A stretch of 64,000 nt of DNA from assembly GCF_047301505.1 (NCBI RefSeq), contig NZ_CP154840.1, positions 1,116,001 to 1,180,000 of the forward strand. The letters run 5' to 3'. The translations under genes were made by a program, and so were the position numbers. The DNA is from Lysinibacillus_B sp031181585. GTDB taxonomy: Bacteria; Bacillota; Bacilli; Bacillales_A; Planococcaceae. The notes below the pieces were generated by a model. That model saw only the letters and a program-made list of their open reading frames with translations. It was not told where the DNA came from and searched no databases. Of the stretch, positions 25,771 to 34,797 are shown piece by piece. Numbering within the stretch: the stretch's first letter is position 1; each line of letters starts with the position of its first letter.

Positions 25771-26835
25771 TCACCGCTGATTCTCTAATGTAAGCGCAAG
25801 TTTCAATACAAATGCATCCTCAAAGTGCTGGGGGTTGTAGCCCGTTAACTTATACACTTTGTTAAGGCGATAGGTGAGGGTATGGCGGTGAATACCGAGT
25901 TTCTCGGCACATATATTTAACTGAAGGTTGCTTTCGAAAAATGCTAGTAAAGTTGTAGCCAGCTTATCTGTTAACCCATGAATCTTCGTTACAAACTGCG
26001 CAATTTCATAACTGCTGCGATTTTTAAATAATGTATATACCTCTACATCCTCAAAATAAGTCACTTGCCCGTTTGAAAAGGCAAGAGCTGTTTTTGAACC
26101 GTTAAAAGCATAAGGCAATTCCTCTAATTCATTTACAGCCGGACCGACACCGATACATATGTCGAACTTCTTCTGAAGTTTGGCCAGCTGCTGAATTGTC
26201 TCTTTTGCCCGCTTAACAGAATGTCCGCATAAAAACAGGTAATATTCATTTAGATCGACCTGCCCAAAGAGAGCTGGCTGTTTATAAAGAATATTTTCTA
26301 GATGAAGGGGCAATGTGTTGGAAGCTTCTCCCGTTTGCTTGACGAGCAGTATTTGAAAAGGCCCTTCCAGCGGGAAGGAAAGCTTTTCGATACGTTCCTT
26401 AAATGCATCGTCAATGGGCGCATGATCGATTAATGCTTTAAAAATAAAGTCACCATTTTTCCGTTGCCATTCACTTTTGCTTTCCGTCAATACTTGGTGC
26501 ACGATCATTTCAGTCGTAAGCTGTACTAAGTTCGCAATTTCCTGCAGATCATGCGGATTTCCCGTAACCCCGATTACGCCAATAATTTTTTCATGAAATT
26601 TTATAGGCAAATTAATGCCGGGCTTACAATGATAAAACTCTTCAGAAAGCGGCTCATCTATAAGAAGCGGCCTGCCTGTTTGTACAACTTGGATAGCCCC
26701 CTCGTGAATAGAATCGATCCGTTCCTTATCCCCCGAAGCTAATATGACACCGTCTGTACTGATGACATTGATATTGTGATGCAGCCGCATCATCGTTTGA
26801 TGCACAATTTCTTCTGCTAATTTAATAGATAACAT
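25771..26835 (-). CDS. cdaR: CdaR-family regulator of glycerate/sugar diacid use
   Basis: Regulator of 354 residues with an N-terminal sugar-diacid recognition domain (LSIKLAEEIVHQTMMRLHHNINVISTDGVILAS...), a central GGDEF-like region, and a C-terminal PucR-type helix-turn-helix (LNICAEKLGIHRHTLTYRLNKVYKLTGYNP). The ATG at 26835 follows GAGGTG. It is divergent from glycerate kinase and a GntP permease, the usual targets of CdaR as known from E. coli. The effector is probably glycerate or a sugar diacid. Confidence 0.85.
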   Translation of the reverse strand: MLSIKLAEEIVHQTMMRLHHNINVISTDGVILASGDKERIDSIHEGAIQVVQTGRPLLIDEPLSEEFYHCKPGINLPIKFHEKIIGVIGVTGNPHDLQEIANLVQLTTEMIVHQVLTESKSEWQRKNGDFIFKALIDHAPIDDAFKERIEKLSFPLEGPFQILLVKQTGEASNTLPLHLENILYKQPALFGQVDLNEYYLFLCGHSVKRAKETIQQLAKLQKKFDICIGVGPAVNELEELPYAFNGSKTALAFSNGQVTYFEDVEVYTLFKNRSSYEIAQFVTKIHGLTDKLATTLLAFFESNLQLNICAEKLGIHRHTLTYRLNKVYKLTGYNPQHFEDAFVLKLALTLENQR

Positions 26836-26929
26836 TTTATACACCTCGTACAAAAATAAGTCTGTACTAATACAGTTAATTTGTACATCCATTATAATGC
26901 TTTTTTGAATAGTCTGTCATTATAATTAT

Positions 26930-26943
26930 TGTAAGCGCTTAAT
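26930..26943 (+). promoter_or_regulatory. Candidate cre site before glycerate kinase
   Basis: TGTAAGCGCTTAAT fits the CcpA consensus TGWAARCGYTWNCW at 13 of 14 positions. It lies 17 bases before the start codon, which favours repression by blocking transcription. Confidence 0.6.
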
Positions 26944-26959
26944 CGGAAGGAGAATGGGG

Positions 26960-28087
26960 ATGAAAATCATCATAAGTCCTGACTCTTTTAAAGGGACATT
27001 AACAGCTTTAGAAGCAGCAAAATCTATCGAACAAGGAATACAACAAGCTAACCAAGAAGTAGAAACAATTTTACTGCCTGTCGCAGACGGGGGAGAGGGA
27101 ACGATGGATGCTCTTGTCCTCGCAACAGATGGACGTTTTGTACAAACAACGGTACTCGATCCTCTTGGGCGTGAAATAGAAGCTTCGTTTGGCGTGCTTG
27201 GCAATCAATCGACTTGTGTCATAGAAATGGCATCTGCTTCGGGTATTACACTGTTGCACAACAATGAGCGAAATCCCCGAATTGCCTCGACTTTTGGCAC
27301 AGGGCAGCTCATTAAAGCGGCATTAGATCAAGGTTTCAGAGACTTTATTATTTGTATTGGCGGAAGCGCTACAAATGATGGTGGCGTAGGAATGCTGCGG
27401 GCACTGGGATTACGTTTAGTAGATGAATATGGACTTGATGTACAAAAATCAATCGATGGTTTGTATGACGTAAAAAGACTGGATTTTTCAAACTGGGACA
27501 CAAGATTAAATGATTCCAGCATTGCCATTGCATGTGATGTTAACAATCCGTTAGTTGGCGAAAATGGTGCTACCGCAGTCTTCGGTCCGCAAAAAGGTGT
27601 GAAGCTTGAAGAAGCAGCGTATTTTGATCAAGCTCTGACGCATTGGGCAAATATTGTAGAAGCAGAAAAAGGAATCCGCCTGCATGACTACCCGGGGGCA
27701 GGGGCGGCCGGCGGTATGGGGGGCGCGTTAATTGCGTTTCTTAACGGGAAGTTTCACCAGGGCATTGAGCTGGTGCTGGATGTTACGAATTATTGTGAGA
27801 AGATCCAGGATGCCGACTACATTATAACAGGTGAAGGAAAGTCCGATCGACAGACACTGCACGGGAAAGCACCAATGGGCGTACTGCATTGTGCCAAGCA
27901 GTTTGATATTCCGGTAGTGCTGCTTTCCGGCTGTATCGAAGATCAAGATAGAGAACTATTAGCTCCGCACTTTCAGGAGATGGTATCGGTAGTGAGTGAT
28001 GCTGTTCCCACTGAGGTGGCGATGACAGAAGCATCCAGCTGTTTGTCAAAAAGGGCATATGAAATGTTTCAACATTTAATCGGTTAA
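26960..28087 (+). CDS. glxK: Glycerate kinase (GarK/GlxK family)
   Basis: Phosphorylates D-glycerate with ATP to 2- or 3-phosphoglycerate, which enters glycolysis. It has 375 residues: N-terminal MKIIISPDSFKGTLTALEAA, LPVADGGEGTMDAL, IGGSATNDGGVGMLRALG, PGAGAAGGMGGALIAFLNG and ITGEGKSDRQTLHGKAP are all hallmark motifs. The ATG at 26960 is preferred to 26954, which would sit one base after the ribosome site AAGGAG. It is followed 12 bases later by the permease gene. Confidence 0.94.
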   Translation: MKIIISPDSFKGTLTALEAAKSIEQGIQQANQEVETILLPVADGGEGTMDALVLATDGRFVQTTVLDPLGREIEASFGVLGNQSTCVIEMASASGITLLHNNERNPRIASTFGTGQLIKAALDQGFRDFIICIGGSATNDGGVGMLRALGLRLVDEYGLDVQKSIDGLYDVKRLDFSNWDTRLNDSSIAIACDVNNPLVGENGATAVFGPQKGVKLEEAAYFDQALTHWANIVEAEKGIRLHDYPGAGAAGGMGGALIAFLNGKFHQGIELVLDVTNYCEKIQDADYIITGEGKSDRQTLHGKAPMGVLHCAKQFDIPVVLLSGCIEDQDRELLAPHFQEMVSVVSDAVPTEVAMTEASSCLSKRAYEMFQHLIG

Positions 28088-28099
28088 GGGGGAGAAAAA

Positions 28100-29446
28100 A
28101 TGTTATTTGTCATCATTTTAATAGGGGTGTTATTTGTCGTACTGGCTACTGCCAAATTAAAAATCCATCCGTTTTTAGCACTCATCATCAGTTCGTTCTT
28201 TGTCGGGATTGCAAGCGGCATGCCGTTACTGGATGTCGTAACGAATATTAATACCGGTTTTGGCAGCTTAATGACGAGCATCGGGATTGTTATTGTAGCC
28301 GGAACAATGATCGGGGTCATTTTAGAACGTTCTGGTGCAGCATACCGTATGGCGGAGGTCGTCTTACGAATTGTAGGGCCAAAACGCCCGCAATTAGCGA
28401 TGTCCATTATCGGCTATATTGTATCCATTCCTGTATTTTGTGACTCGGGGTTTATCATTCTATCAAGCTTGCAAAAATCACTGGCAAAGCGTGCAAAAGT
28501 AACCGTTGCATCGATGGGGGTAGCCCTTGCAACAGGTTTATATGCCACACATGTCCTTGTCCCGCCAACGCCGGGACCAATTGCTGCAGCAGGTAATATC
28601 GGTGCTGCAGATTACTTAGGAACAGTTATTTTAGTCGGGTTGCTTGTAGCGATTCCAGCGACATTTGTCGGGTATTTATGGGCTGTAAAAGTTGCGGCGA
28701 AAATTGAAGTGCCGCTGGATAAAGAAGAGGCAATGGATTATGAAGAAGTCATTAAATCCTTCGGTGAAATGCCATCGACATTTAAATCATTTTTCCCTAT
28801 TATCCTGCCAATCGTATTAATCGGCATCGGTTCGATTGCTGCATTAGTAGGTGATCCGGAATCTACATTTAATATGATCTTACGCTTCATTGGAAGTCCG
28901 ATTGTTGCGTTATTGTTAGGGGTATTTGCGGCCTTCCCATTACTGCCGAAGCTAAATGAAGAAACATTAACAGGCTGGATCGGCGACAGCTTAAAGGATG
29001 CAGCACCGATTCTATTAATCACGGCAGCAGGTGGTTCATTCGGTACCGTTATTAAGGAAACAGGTGTAGGCGACATGCTGCAGCAAATGGATCTTGGTTC
29101 ACTGGCACAAGGTTCACTGTTCCTGCTTGTTCCATTCCTGATTGCTGCTGCCTTAAAAACAGCACAAGGCTCTTCTACAACAGCACTTGTCATCACATCA
29201 ACATTAGTAGCGCCAATGCTCGTCACTGCTGGAATCGAAGGGGCACTCCCATTAGCGCTAGTTGTTATGGCAATTGGTGCCGGTGCAATGACCGTATCAC
29301 ATGTCAACGACAGCTTCTTCTGGGTCGTGACACAATACAGCGGCATGGAAGTAACACAAGCCTACAAAGCACAAACTATGGCGACGTTGCTTCAAGGGAT
29401 AACGACGATCGCTGTTTCGATGATTTTGTGGTTAATATTTGTGTAG
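28100..29446 (+). CDS. GntP-family gluconate/glycerate permease
   Basis: Membrane permease of 448 residues with about 12-14 segments. GntP signatures: the proline- and glycine-rich THVLVPPTPGPIAAAGNIGA, ALKTAQGSSTTALVITSTL and MTVSHVNDSFFWVV. RBS AAGGGGGAG before ATG. It forms an operon with glycerate kinase, so glycerate is the likely substrate; gluconate is the alternative. Confidence 0.92.
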   Translation: MLFVIILIGVLFVVLATAKLKIHPFLALIISSFFVGIASGMPLLDVVTNINTGFGSLMTSIGIVIVAGTMIGVILERSGAAYRMAEVVLRIVGPKRPQLAMSIIGYIVSIPVFCDSGFIILSSLQKSLAKRAKVTVASMGVALATGLYATHVLVPPTPGPIAAAGNIGAADYLGTVILVGLLVAIPATFVGYLWAVKVAAKIEVPLDKEEAMDYEEVIKSFGEMPSTFKSFFPIILPIVLIGIGSIAALVGDPESTFNMILRFIGSPIVALLLGVFAAFPLLPKLNEETLTGWIGDSLKDAAPILLITAAGGSFGTVIKETGVGDMLQQMDLGSLAQGSLFLLVPFLIAAALKTAQGSSTTALVITSTLVAPMLVTAGIEGALPLALVVMAIGAGAMTVSHVNDSFFWVVTQYSGMEVTQAYKAQTMATLLQGITTIAVSMILWLIFV

Positions 29447-29471
29447 ACTAGGAGTTTAATAGGTAAGATAC

Positions 29472-29510
29472 GAAAGCATACTTGCAGAACGGGGCGGGTA
29501 TGCTTTTTCT
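29472..29510 (+). terminator. Terminator after gntP-like gene
   Basis: AAAGCATAC/GTATGCTTT arms with a 16-base loop and a T-rich tail. Confidence 0.7.
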
Positions 29511-29583
29511 TTAGGAAGGGCGGGACAACTAATTGTTTTATTATCAATTCGTAAAGGCTTTAATAACGATATTGTGAAAAGCT

Positions 29584-29630
29584 AGGGATATTAATCAGGA
29601 GTTGAACTCTTGGTCAATATCCTTTTTTAC
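29584..29630 (+). terminator. Hairpin upstream of the anthranilate cluster
   Basis: AGGGATATT...GGAGT and ACTC...CAATATCC arms with mismatches are followed by TTTTTT. It may shield the cluster from upstream transcription. Confidence 0.5.
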
Positions 29631-29799
29631 CCTTATGAAAAGCGACAGATTTGAAGTGATAGTAGATCTTCTGATACATCGATAAGGATGCTTCTTATAT
29701 GAAAAATTAGAAGCATGTGTTTTAGAAAATGATAAAAAATGTTGGAGAAATAATAATATATAGCTCGGTAATATAAGACAGAATATACAGAAAATAATA

Positions 29800-29813
29800 A
29801 GTAAGCGATTACA
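29800..29813 (+). promoter_or_regulatory. Weak cre-like site before the anthranilate cluster
   Basis: AGTAAGCGATTACA matches the CcpA consensus at 12 of 14 positions. It could link the pathway to carbon catabolite repression. Confidence 0.35.
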
Positions 29814-29850
29814 AAAAGAAATTTAATGTTAAAATTGAGAAAAAACGAAC

Positions 29851-29871
29851 AAATTTCATATTGTGAAATTT
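29851..29871. promoter_or_regulatory. Perfect palindrome before the anthranilate cluster
   Basis: AAATTTCA and TGAAATTT (eight-base arms) around TATTG, 65 bases before the first start codon. A candidate operator for the IclR regulator encoded in the cluster. Confidence 0.5.
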
Positions 29872-29935
29872 CGGCGATTACAGAAAAAGAGCAGAATGAT
29901 ATTATGCGAGTAATAAGAAGGAAGGAGGTATTTGT

Positions 29936-30424
29936 ATGGATAGTAAAATACTAAGACAGGCCTTTGGGAAGTTTCCAACAGGTGTAACTGTTGTTACTTG
30001 GTTTGATGAAGAGGATATTAACGGAATTACGGTAAACTCTTTTACATCTGTTTCCCTGGATCCACCGCTTGTACTTGTCTCAATCGATAAGACAACTAAT
30101 TCCTATACACAAATGCAAAATAAAAATTTCACCATCAATGTCCTGACTGCAGATCAAGAAGCCATAGCCTGGCAGTTTGCGGGACGGCAGCAAGAAGGGC
30201 TGGATATTCAGTGGAATAGGGAAGGAGAGTCCCCAGTCATTCAGGGGGCAGGAGCCTATTTCAAATGTAAACCTTGGCAAACGTATGATGCGGGAGATCA
30301 TGTTCTATTTATAGGCGAGATTACAGAGTTCGATCGCCGGGATACTGATTCTTTAACCTTCTTCGAGGGGAAAATGGGCTCGACAAAGAACTATGTAAAT
30401 CTTGAAGCTATAAAGGGAGTGTAG
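29936..30424 (+). CDS. Flavin reductase of the two-component monooxygenase (HpaC-like)
   Basis: NAD(P)H:flavin oxidoreductase of 162 residues that supplies reduced flavin to the monooxygenase encoded next. Motifs: FPTGVTVVTWFDEEDINGITVNSFTSVSLDPPLVLVSI is the flavin-binding start, and TYDAGDHVLFIGEI the C-terminal histidine motif. RBS AAGGAGG precedes ATG. It is separated by three bases from the monooxygenase gene. The equivalent reductase in the known Geobacillus anthranilate system reduces FAD. Confidence 0.88.
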   Translation: MDSKILRQAFGKFPTGVTVVTWFDEEDINGITVNSFTSVSLDPPLVLVSIDKTTNSYTQMQNKNFTINVLTADQEAIAWQFAGRQQEGLDIQWNREGESPVIQGAGAYFKCKPWQTYDAGDHVLFIGEITEFDRRDTDSLTFFEGKMGSTKNYVNLEAIKGV

Positions 30425-30427
30425 CAT

Positions 30428-31906
30428 ATGGGAATTCGCACAGGAAATCAATATATCGAGGCACTAAAATCGAGAAAGCCAGAAGTTTGGCTTAATGGTA
30501 AGTTAGTCGAAAGTATTTTCGATGAACCCTATTTTCAACAACCAATCTTGGAGATTGCTAGATTATATGATATGCAGCATGACCAGGCCTATCAGGAAGA
30601 TTTAACCGTTATTTGCGAAGAAACCGGCGAACGAATGGCTACCTCTTTTTTACCGCCCCGCTCATACGAAGATATTATGAAGCGCAGCAAAGCATTTGAG
30701 GTAGTAGCACGTCAAACATATGGTTTGATGGGACGCACACCAGACTTTTTAAATACAGTGGTAACATCCCTTGCACAAAATTCTTGGTTTTTAAGTAAAT
30801 ACAATAAAGACTGGGCAGCAAATATCGAAAGCTATTACAGATATCTGCGTGATAATGATTTATTTTTAACCCACGCTATTGTCAATCCTCAAAATGACCG
30901 CAGTAAAACATCCCATGAACAATCAGACAAATTTACACACTTAGGTGCAGTAGAGGAACGACCTGAAGGACTTGTAGTACGAGGGGCAAAAATGCTTGCT
31001 ACACTGGCGGCACTGACAGATGAGGTGATTATCTACTCCTTCCCTGGCTTTGCACCTGGTGATGAAAGATATGCTCTGGCTTTCGCCATTCCGATCGATA
31101 CAAAAGGGCTGAAAATTATCTGCCGGGAGCCTGTGCAGGACGGCACACGCTCCACATTTGATCATCCATTGGCATCACGTTATGAAGAAATGGATGCGTT
31201 ACTTATATTTGAAGATGTTATTGTTCCATGGGATAAGGTGTTCTTATATAACAATGTGGAAGCAGCGAACTTACTTTATCCGATGACAGGGATTGCAGAG
31301 CAGCCGGCACATCAATCAAGCGTACGTGGTTATATTAAACTCGCATTTGCGGTGGAAGTTGCTTGTAAAGTGGCAGATTCCATAGGTGTTGACCAGTACT
31401 TGAATGTCCAGCGAGATTTAGGGGAGCTTGTCCAATCGGTGGAAGTGGTTCGGGCACTGTTAAGAACGGCAGAGCGTGAATATACAATCACGGAGCGGGG
31501 AGAGGCACGATTAAACCCCGATGCATTAGAAACGATCCGCGGTATGATGCCGGAAATGTATCCGCGTGCAGTTGAAGTGATGCAGACAATTGGGGCGGGT
31601 GGATTATTGATGATGCCGACAGAAGCGGACTTCTTAAATCCTGAGCTGCGTCTGAGCATTGACCGTCATTACGGGGGACGTGAGGGAATTGATGCAGAGC
31701 TGCGTATGAAAATTTTCAAACTCGCCTGGGATTTATGCGGCGAAGCATTCGGTATGCGCGCATTACAATATGAACGCTATTATACAGGCGACCCAATCAG
31801 AAAACGTGCAATCTTCTACAATAAATTCAAAAAACAGCATAATTTTGAGCTTGTAAACTCAATTTTAGCGAAAGAAAACTGTTTAAAAGAGCCCCAAACA
31901 AACTAA
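30428..31906 (+). CDS. FADH2-dependent monooxygenase, probable anthranilate 3-monooxygenase
   Basis: Large component of 492 residues in the 4-hydroxyphenylacetate 3-hydroxylase (HpaB) family with an acyl-CoA dehydrogenase-like fold. Visible parts: NPQNDRSK (flavin-binding strand region), DHPLASRYEEMDALLIFEDVIVPW, and IGAGGLLMMPTEADF near the C-terminus. The downstream genes begin with 3-hydroxyanthranilate dioxygenase, so the product is expected to be 3-hydroxyanthranilate. This matches the Geobacillus thermodenitrificans system, in which an HpaB-type enzyme hydroxylates anthranilate. A true hydroxyphenylacetate role is unlikely because no homoprotocatechuate genes are present. Confidence 0.8.
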   Translation: MGIRTGNQYIEALKSRKPEVWLNGKLVESIFDEPYFQQPILEIARLYDMQHDQAYQEDLTVICEETGERMATSFLPPRSYEDIMKRSKAFEVVARQTYGLMGRTPDFLNTVVTSLAQNSWFLSKYNKDWAANIESYYRYLRDNDLFLTHAIVNPQNDRSKTSHEQSDKFTHLGAVEERPEGLVVRGAKMLATLAALTDEVIIYSFPGFAPGDERYALAFAIPIDTKGLKIICREPVQDGTRSTFDHPLASRYEEMDALLIFEDVIVPWDKVFLYNNVEAANLLYPMTGIAEQPAHQSSVRGYIKLAFAVEVACKVADSIGVDQYLNVQRDLGELVQSVEVVRALLRTAEREYTITERGEARLNPDALETIRGMMPEMYPRAVEVMQTIGAGGLLMMPTEADFLNPELRLSIDRHYGGREGIDAELRMKIFKLAWDLCGEAFGMRALQYERYYTGDPIRKRAIFYNKFKKQHNFELVNSILAKENCLKEPQTN

Positions 31907-31930
31907 AAAACATATACGGAGGTAATAGGA

Positions 31931-32686
31931 ATGATTTCTTCTGTTAGTAAAATGGCGCAAATAATTGATTTATTTTCTGCGGGTGAATCATCTTTGTCCA
32001 ATAAACAAATTGCAGAAAAATTAAATATTCCTATTAGCTCGGTGCATCATTTTCTGAAAACGATGTGCAAAGAAAATATTCTGATGCAGGATAGAGACCG
32101 GAAATACCGTTTAGGCTGGCGTATTTTGGAGTGGAGCAACAAGGTCATGTATCACCAAGATATTAATACTGAGGTTGCCCCGATCGTTGCAAAGCTGGTG
32201 AATCGTTTTAAAGGAAGTGTACATGTCGGCATGTTCGATCAGGGGGAGGTTCGTTTTATATTCAAGGCCATATCACCGCATTCTGATGTCATTCCGACTT
32301 ATATAGGGATGACAAGGTTTCCGGCGCATGCAACAAGTATTGGAAAAGTACTGCTTGCCTATAATCCTTCCTTTTTGCCGGCCGTAGCACAAAAAGGGAT
32401 GGTTTCCTATACGGAAAATACAATTACAGACATGGATGTCTTAAAAAAAGAGTTATTAATTATCCGCCAGCAGGGCTATGCCATAAGTAATTGCGAAAAT
32501 GAGACGGATACGTTCGGTATCGCAGCTCCAATTAAAAGTTACAATGGTCAAGTTGTAGCTGCCCTCAATTTTGTGAGTGACGTAAATTATTTCAAGGGTA
32601 GCAACTACCAAAGTATTTTAAATGAAGTAATCCGCTCGGCACAAAATGTATCGCGTGAGATTGGATATATTACCATTAATTATTAA
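31931..32686 (+). CDS. IclR-family regulator of the anthranilate cluster
   Basis: Regulator of 251 residues. N-terminal winged helix: VSKMAQIIDLFSAGESSLSNKQIAEKL, then ISSVHHFLKTMCKENIL; the C-terminal IclR ligand domain spans about residues 75-245. It lies inside the catabolic operon, third gene. The ATG is served by CGGAGGT. It differs from the KipR-like protein at 17.3 kb in its DNA-binding helix, so the two have separate targets. The palindrome at 29851-29871 is a candidate site. Confidence 0.88.
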   Translation: MISSVSKMAQIIDLFSAGESSLSNKQIAEKLNIPISSVHHFLKTMCKENILMQDRDRKYRLGWRILEWSNKVMYHQDINTEVAPIVAKLVNRFKGSVHVGMFDQGEVRFIFKAISPHSDVIPTYIGMTRFPAHATSIGKVLLAYNPSFLPAVAQKGMVSYTENTITDMDVLKKELLIIRQQGYAISNCENETDTFGIAAPIKSYNGQVVAALNFVSDVNYFKGSNYQSILNEVIRSAQNVSREIGYITINY

Positions 32687-32702
32687 ATCGGGAGGTATTA
32701 CA

Positions 32703-33257
32703 ATGAGTAATTCAATCGAAATTAGCAAGATGCAGGCACGTTCGCAAAATATTTGGAAAATCATTGAGGATAACAAGGATCTATTAAAACCACCGGTAAA
32801 TAATAAAGCGCTCTGGGAAGATTCACAGTTTCTGGTGATGCTTGTAGGGGGACCGAATGCACGGCGTGAGTTCCATGTCAGTCCGTCAGATGAAATATTC
32901 TATCAAGTAAAAGGCTCCTGCTATGTAGAAATTATTAATGATGAAAATAAACGAGAAGTAATTGAAGTAAAAGAAGGAGAGATGTTTGTATTACCGGGCA
33001 ATGTTCCGCATTCACCGCACCGTGTGGCGGATACGTACGGAATTGTGATTGAGTATAAACGAAAAGCAGGAGAACTAGAGGATCTAGTCTGGTTATGCGA
33101 TCAATGTGACCATGAGCTGCACCGCGCTACATTGCAAGTAACGAACATCGGCCAGCAAATTGCAGAGGGAATTGCACACTTTAATGCAACAGAGGAATTG
33201 CGCACATGTAATAAATGTGGCCATGTCATGCCGGAAACAGTAGAGGAATGGAAATGA
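32703..33257 (+). CDS. nbaC: 3-hydroxyanthranilate 3,4-dioxygenase
   Basis: Ring-cleaving cupin dioxygenase of 184 residues that converts 3-hydroxyanthranilate to 2-amino-3-carboxymuconate semialdehyde. Iron ligands are in REFHVSPSDEIFYQVKG (His, Glu) and LPGNVPHSPHR (His). The C-terminus carries the second rubredoxin-like iron site of bacterial enzymes: CDQCDHELH and CNKCGHVMPE. The ATG at 32703 has GGGAGG; the frame start at 32646 overlaps the regulator gene. It overlaps the decarboxylase gene by ATGA. Confidence 0.93.
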   Translation: MSNSIEISKMQARSQNIWKIIEDNKDLLKPPVNNKALWEDSQFLVMLVGGPNARREFHVSPSDEIFYQVKGSCYVEIINDENKREVIEVKEGEMFVLPGNVPHSPHRVADTYGIVIEYKRKAGELEDLVWLCDQCDHELHRATLQVTNIGQQIAEGIAHFNATEELRTCNKCGHVMPETVEEWK

Positions 33258-34258
33258 GAGTAGATTTCCATACCCATATATACCCTTTAGAGTTACCTGA
33301 CTTTTCAGAAAAATATAGCGATCATAAATGGCCTGTATTGCAGCAAAAATGTTCATGCGGTGCGGATATTATGGTGAGCGGCAAAGTATTTCGTGAAGTT
33401 ACCTATCAAGTTTGGGACCCGGAAAAACGGATTGAGGATATGAAAAAAGAAGGCGTGGATATGCAGGTAATCTCACCGGTACCCGTTACATTTTCATACT
33501 GGGCACCGATTGAGCAGGCACTGGAGCTGGCGCAGTTTCAAAATGATTTCATCGCCAGCACCGTAAATGACTATCCAGATTACTTTATCGGGCTCGGAAC
33601 GGTCCCTATGCAAGATGCGGATGCAGCAATTGAAGAGATGCGCCGCTGTAAAGGGCTGGGGTTGGCGGGCATTGAAATTGGGACGAATGTAAATGGCGAG
33701 AATTTAGATGCCGCCTATTTACTGCCTTTCTTCAAGGCAGCTGAAGAGCTGGAAATGCCGTTATTTATTCACCCTTGGGAAACAATGGCACAGGACCGGA
33801 CACCTCGTCATAACTTTTTATACACGATCGGTATGCCGAGCGAAACAGCTTTGGCTGGTGCAAGCCTGATTTGGAGCGGCGTAATGGAAGAATGCCCAAA
33901 TCTTAAAATTTGTTTTGCCCACGGGGGCGGATCGTTTCCATATATTTTGCCCCGGCTGGATCAAGGGTGGGAAGTATGGCCCCATCTTCGCTTAACAGAG
34001 CATCCTCCTAGTCATTATGCAAAGAATTTCTATTTTGACTCGCTAGTTTACGATAAAGATAATTTGGCATTCTTAATCGAACGATTCGGCCATGACAAGA
34101 TCATTATGGGATCGGATTATCCGTTTTTATTAAGAGAAATTGATCCCGGAAAAGTGATAGATGACTCTCCGGATCTTCCAACAGAAGTAAAAAAAGCGAT
34201 TTTAGGGGAGAATGCCCTGCAATTTTTAAACTACCAAAAGAGTGGTGTTGGAAAATAA
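33254..34258 (+). CDS. nbaD: 2-amino-3-carboxymuconate-6-semialdehyde decarboxylase (ACMSD)
   Basis: Amidohydrolase-superfamily zinc decarboxylase of 334 residues. It removes CO2 from the unstable ACMS to give 2-aminomuconate semialdehyde and so prevents its drift to quinolinate. Motifs: DFHTHIYP (two metal histidines), FIHPWE, CFAHGGGSFPYILPRLD, and IIMGSDYPF with the metal aspartate. The ATG at 33254 overlaps the dioxygenase stop and has AGAGGAATGG upstream; the frame to 33215 lies inside the dioxygenase gene. Confidence 0.93.
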   Translation: MRVDFHTHIYPLELPDFSEKYSDHKWPVLQQKCSCGADIMVSGKVFREVTYQVWDPEKRIEDMKKEGVDMQVISPVPVTFSYWAPIEQALELAQFQNDFIASTVNDYPDYFIGLGTVPMQDADAAIEEMRRCKGLGLAGIEIGTNVNGENLDAAYLLPFFKAAEELEMPLFIHPWETMAQDRTPRHNFLYTIGMPSETALAGASLIWSGVMEECPNLKICFAHGGGSFPYILPRLDQGWEVWPHLRLTEHPPSHYAKNFYFDSLVYDKDNLAFLIERFGHDKIIMGSDYPFLLREIDPGKVIDDSPDLPTEVKKAILGENALQFLNYQKSGVGK

Positions 34259-34722
34259 TGATCAGTCAAACTCAATCACCGGAAGAGCGTCTGCGGAATT
34301 TAGGAATTGAAATTGCAGCGCCCCGGCAAGCGGTAGGCAATTATGTCAGCTGTGTCCGGACAGGTAATTTAATTTTTACGTCCGGCCAGGGGGTCGATCA
34401 ATACCACGGCAAATTAGGCGAAAATTTAACCGTAGAAGACGGATATGCTGCAAGTCGACAATCCATGATTAATTTACTGTCGGTGCTTAAGCATGAATTA
34501 GGTGAACTTTCGAAAATAAAACGTGTTGTCAAAATTTTGGGCATGGTAAATTCCGCTCCGCATTTTACAGATCAGCCAAAAGTAATGAACGGTGCGTCGG
34601 ACCTTTTGGTTGAGGTGTTTGGCGAAAAGGGAAAACACGCCCGCTCGGCTGTCGGGCTCGCCCAATTGCCGAATAATACAGCAATTGAAATCGAAATGAT
34701 CGTGGAAGTGGAAGAAGAATAA
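34258..34722 (+). CDS. nbaF: RidA-family 2-aminomuconate deaminase
   Basis: Protein of 154 residues in the YjgF/YER057c/UK114 (RidA) family. In 3-hydroxyanthranilate and 2-aminophenol pathways a RidA-family member deaminates 2-aminomuconate to 4-oxalocrotonate. Visible: FTSGQGVDQYHGKLGENLT, and the C-terminal KHARSAVGLAQLPNNTAIEIEM with the conserved arginine. It is coupled to the ACMSD gene by a TAATG overlap. The position between decarboxylase and dehydrogenase supports this role over generic imine detoxification. Confidence 0.82.
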   Translation: MISQTQSPEERLRNLGIEIAAPRQAVGNYVSCVRTGNLIFTSGQGVDQYHGKLGENLTVEDGYAASRQSMINLLSVLKHELGELSKIKRVVKILGMVNSAPHFTDQPKVMNGASDLLVEVFGEKGKHARSAVGLAQLPNNTAIEIEMIVEVEEE

Positions 34723-34797
34723 CTTGTGGAGCAGCTTTAAGGAAGTGAATAGTTTCATTTTCCAGAAAGCTGCTATCTTTATTTATTCAAAAAAAGC

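Larger units (their letters stand above)
29511..29935. other. Long leader region before the anthranilate cluster
   Basis: About 425 bases without a gene. A second hairpin with T-tail lies at 29584-29630 (GGATATTAATCAGGAGT-like left arm, right arm ending CAATATCC). The stretch to 29800 is AT-rich. A cre-like site and a perfect palindrome follow just before the first gene. Confidence 0.5.

Noticed and set aside
29541..29580. Short match to the aldehyde dehydrogenase remnant (shared TAACGATATTGTG with 23.25 kb)
   Set aside because: Only 13 bases are shared and no protein-level similarity continues, so it is likely chance.
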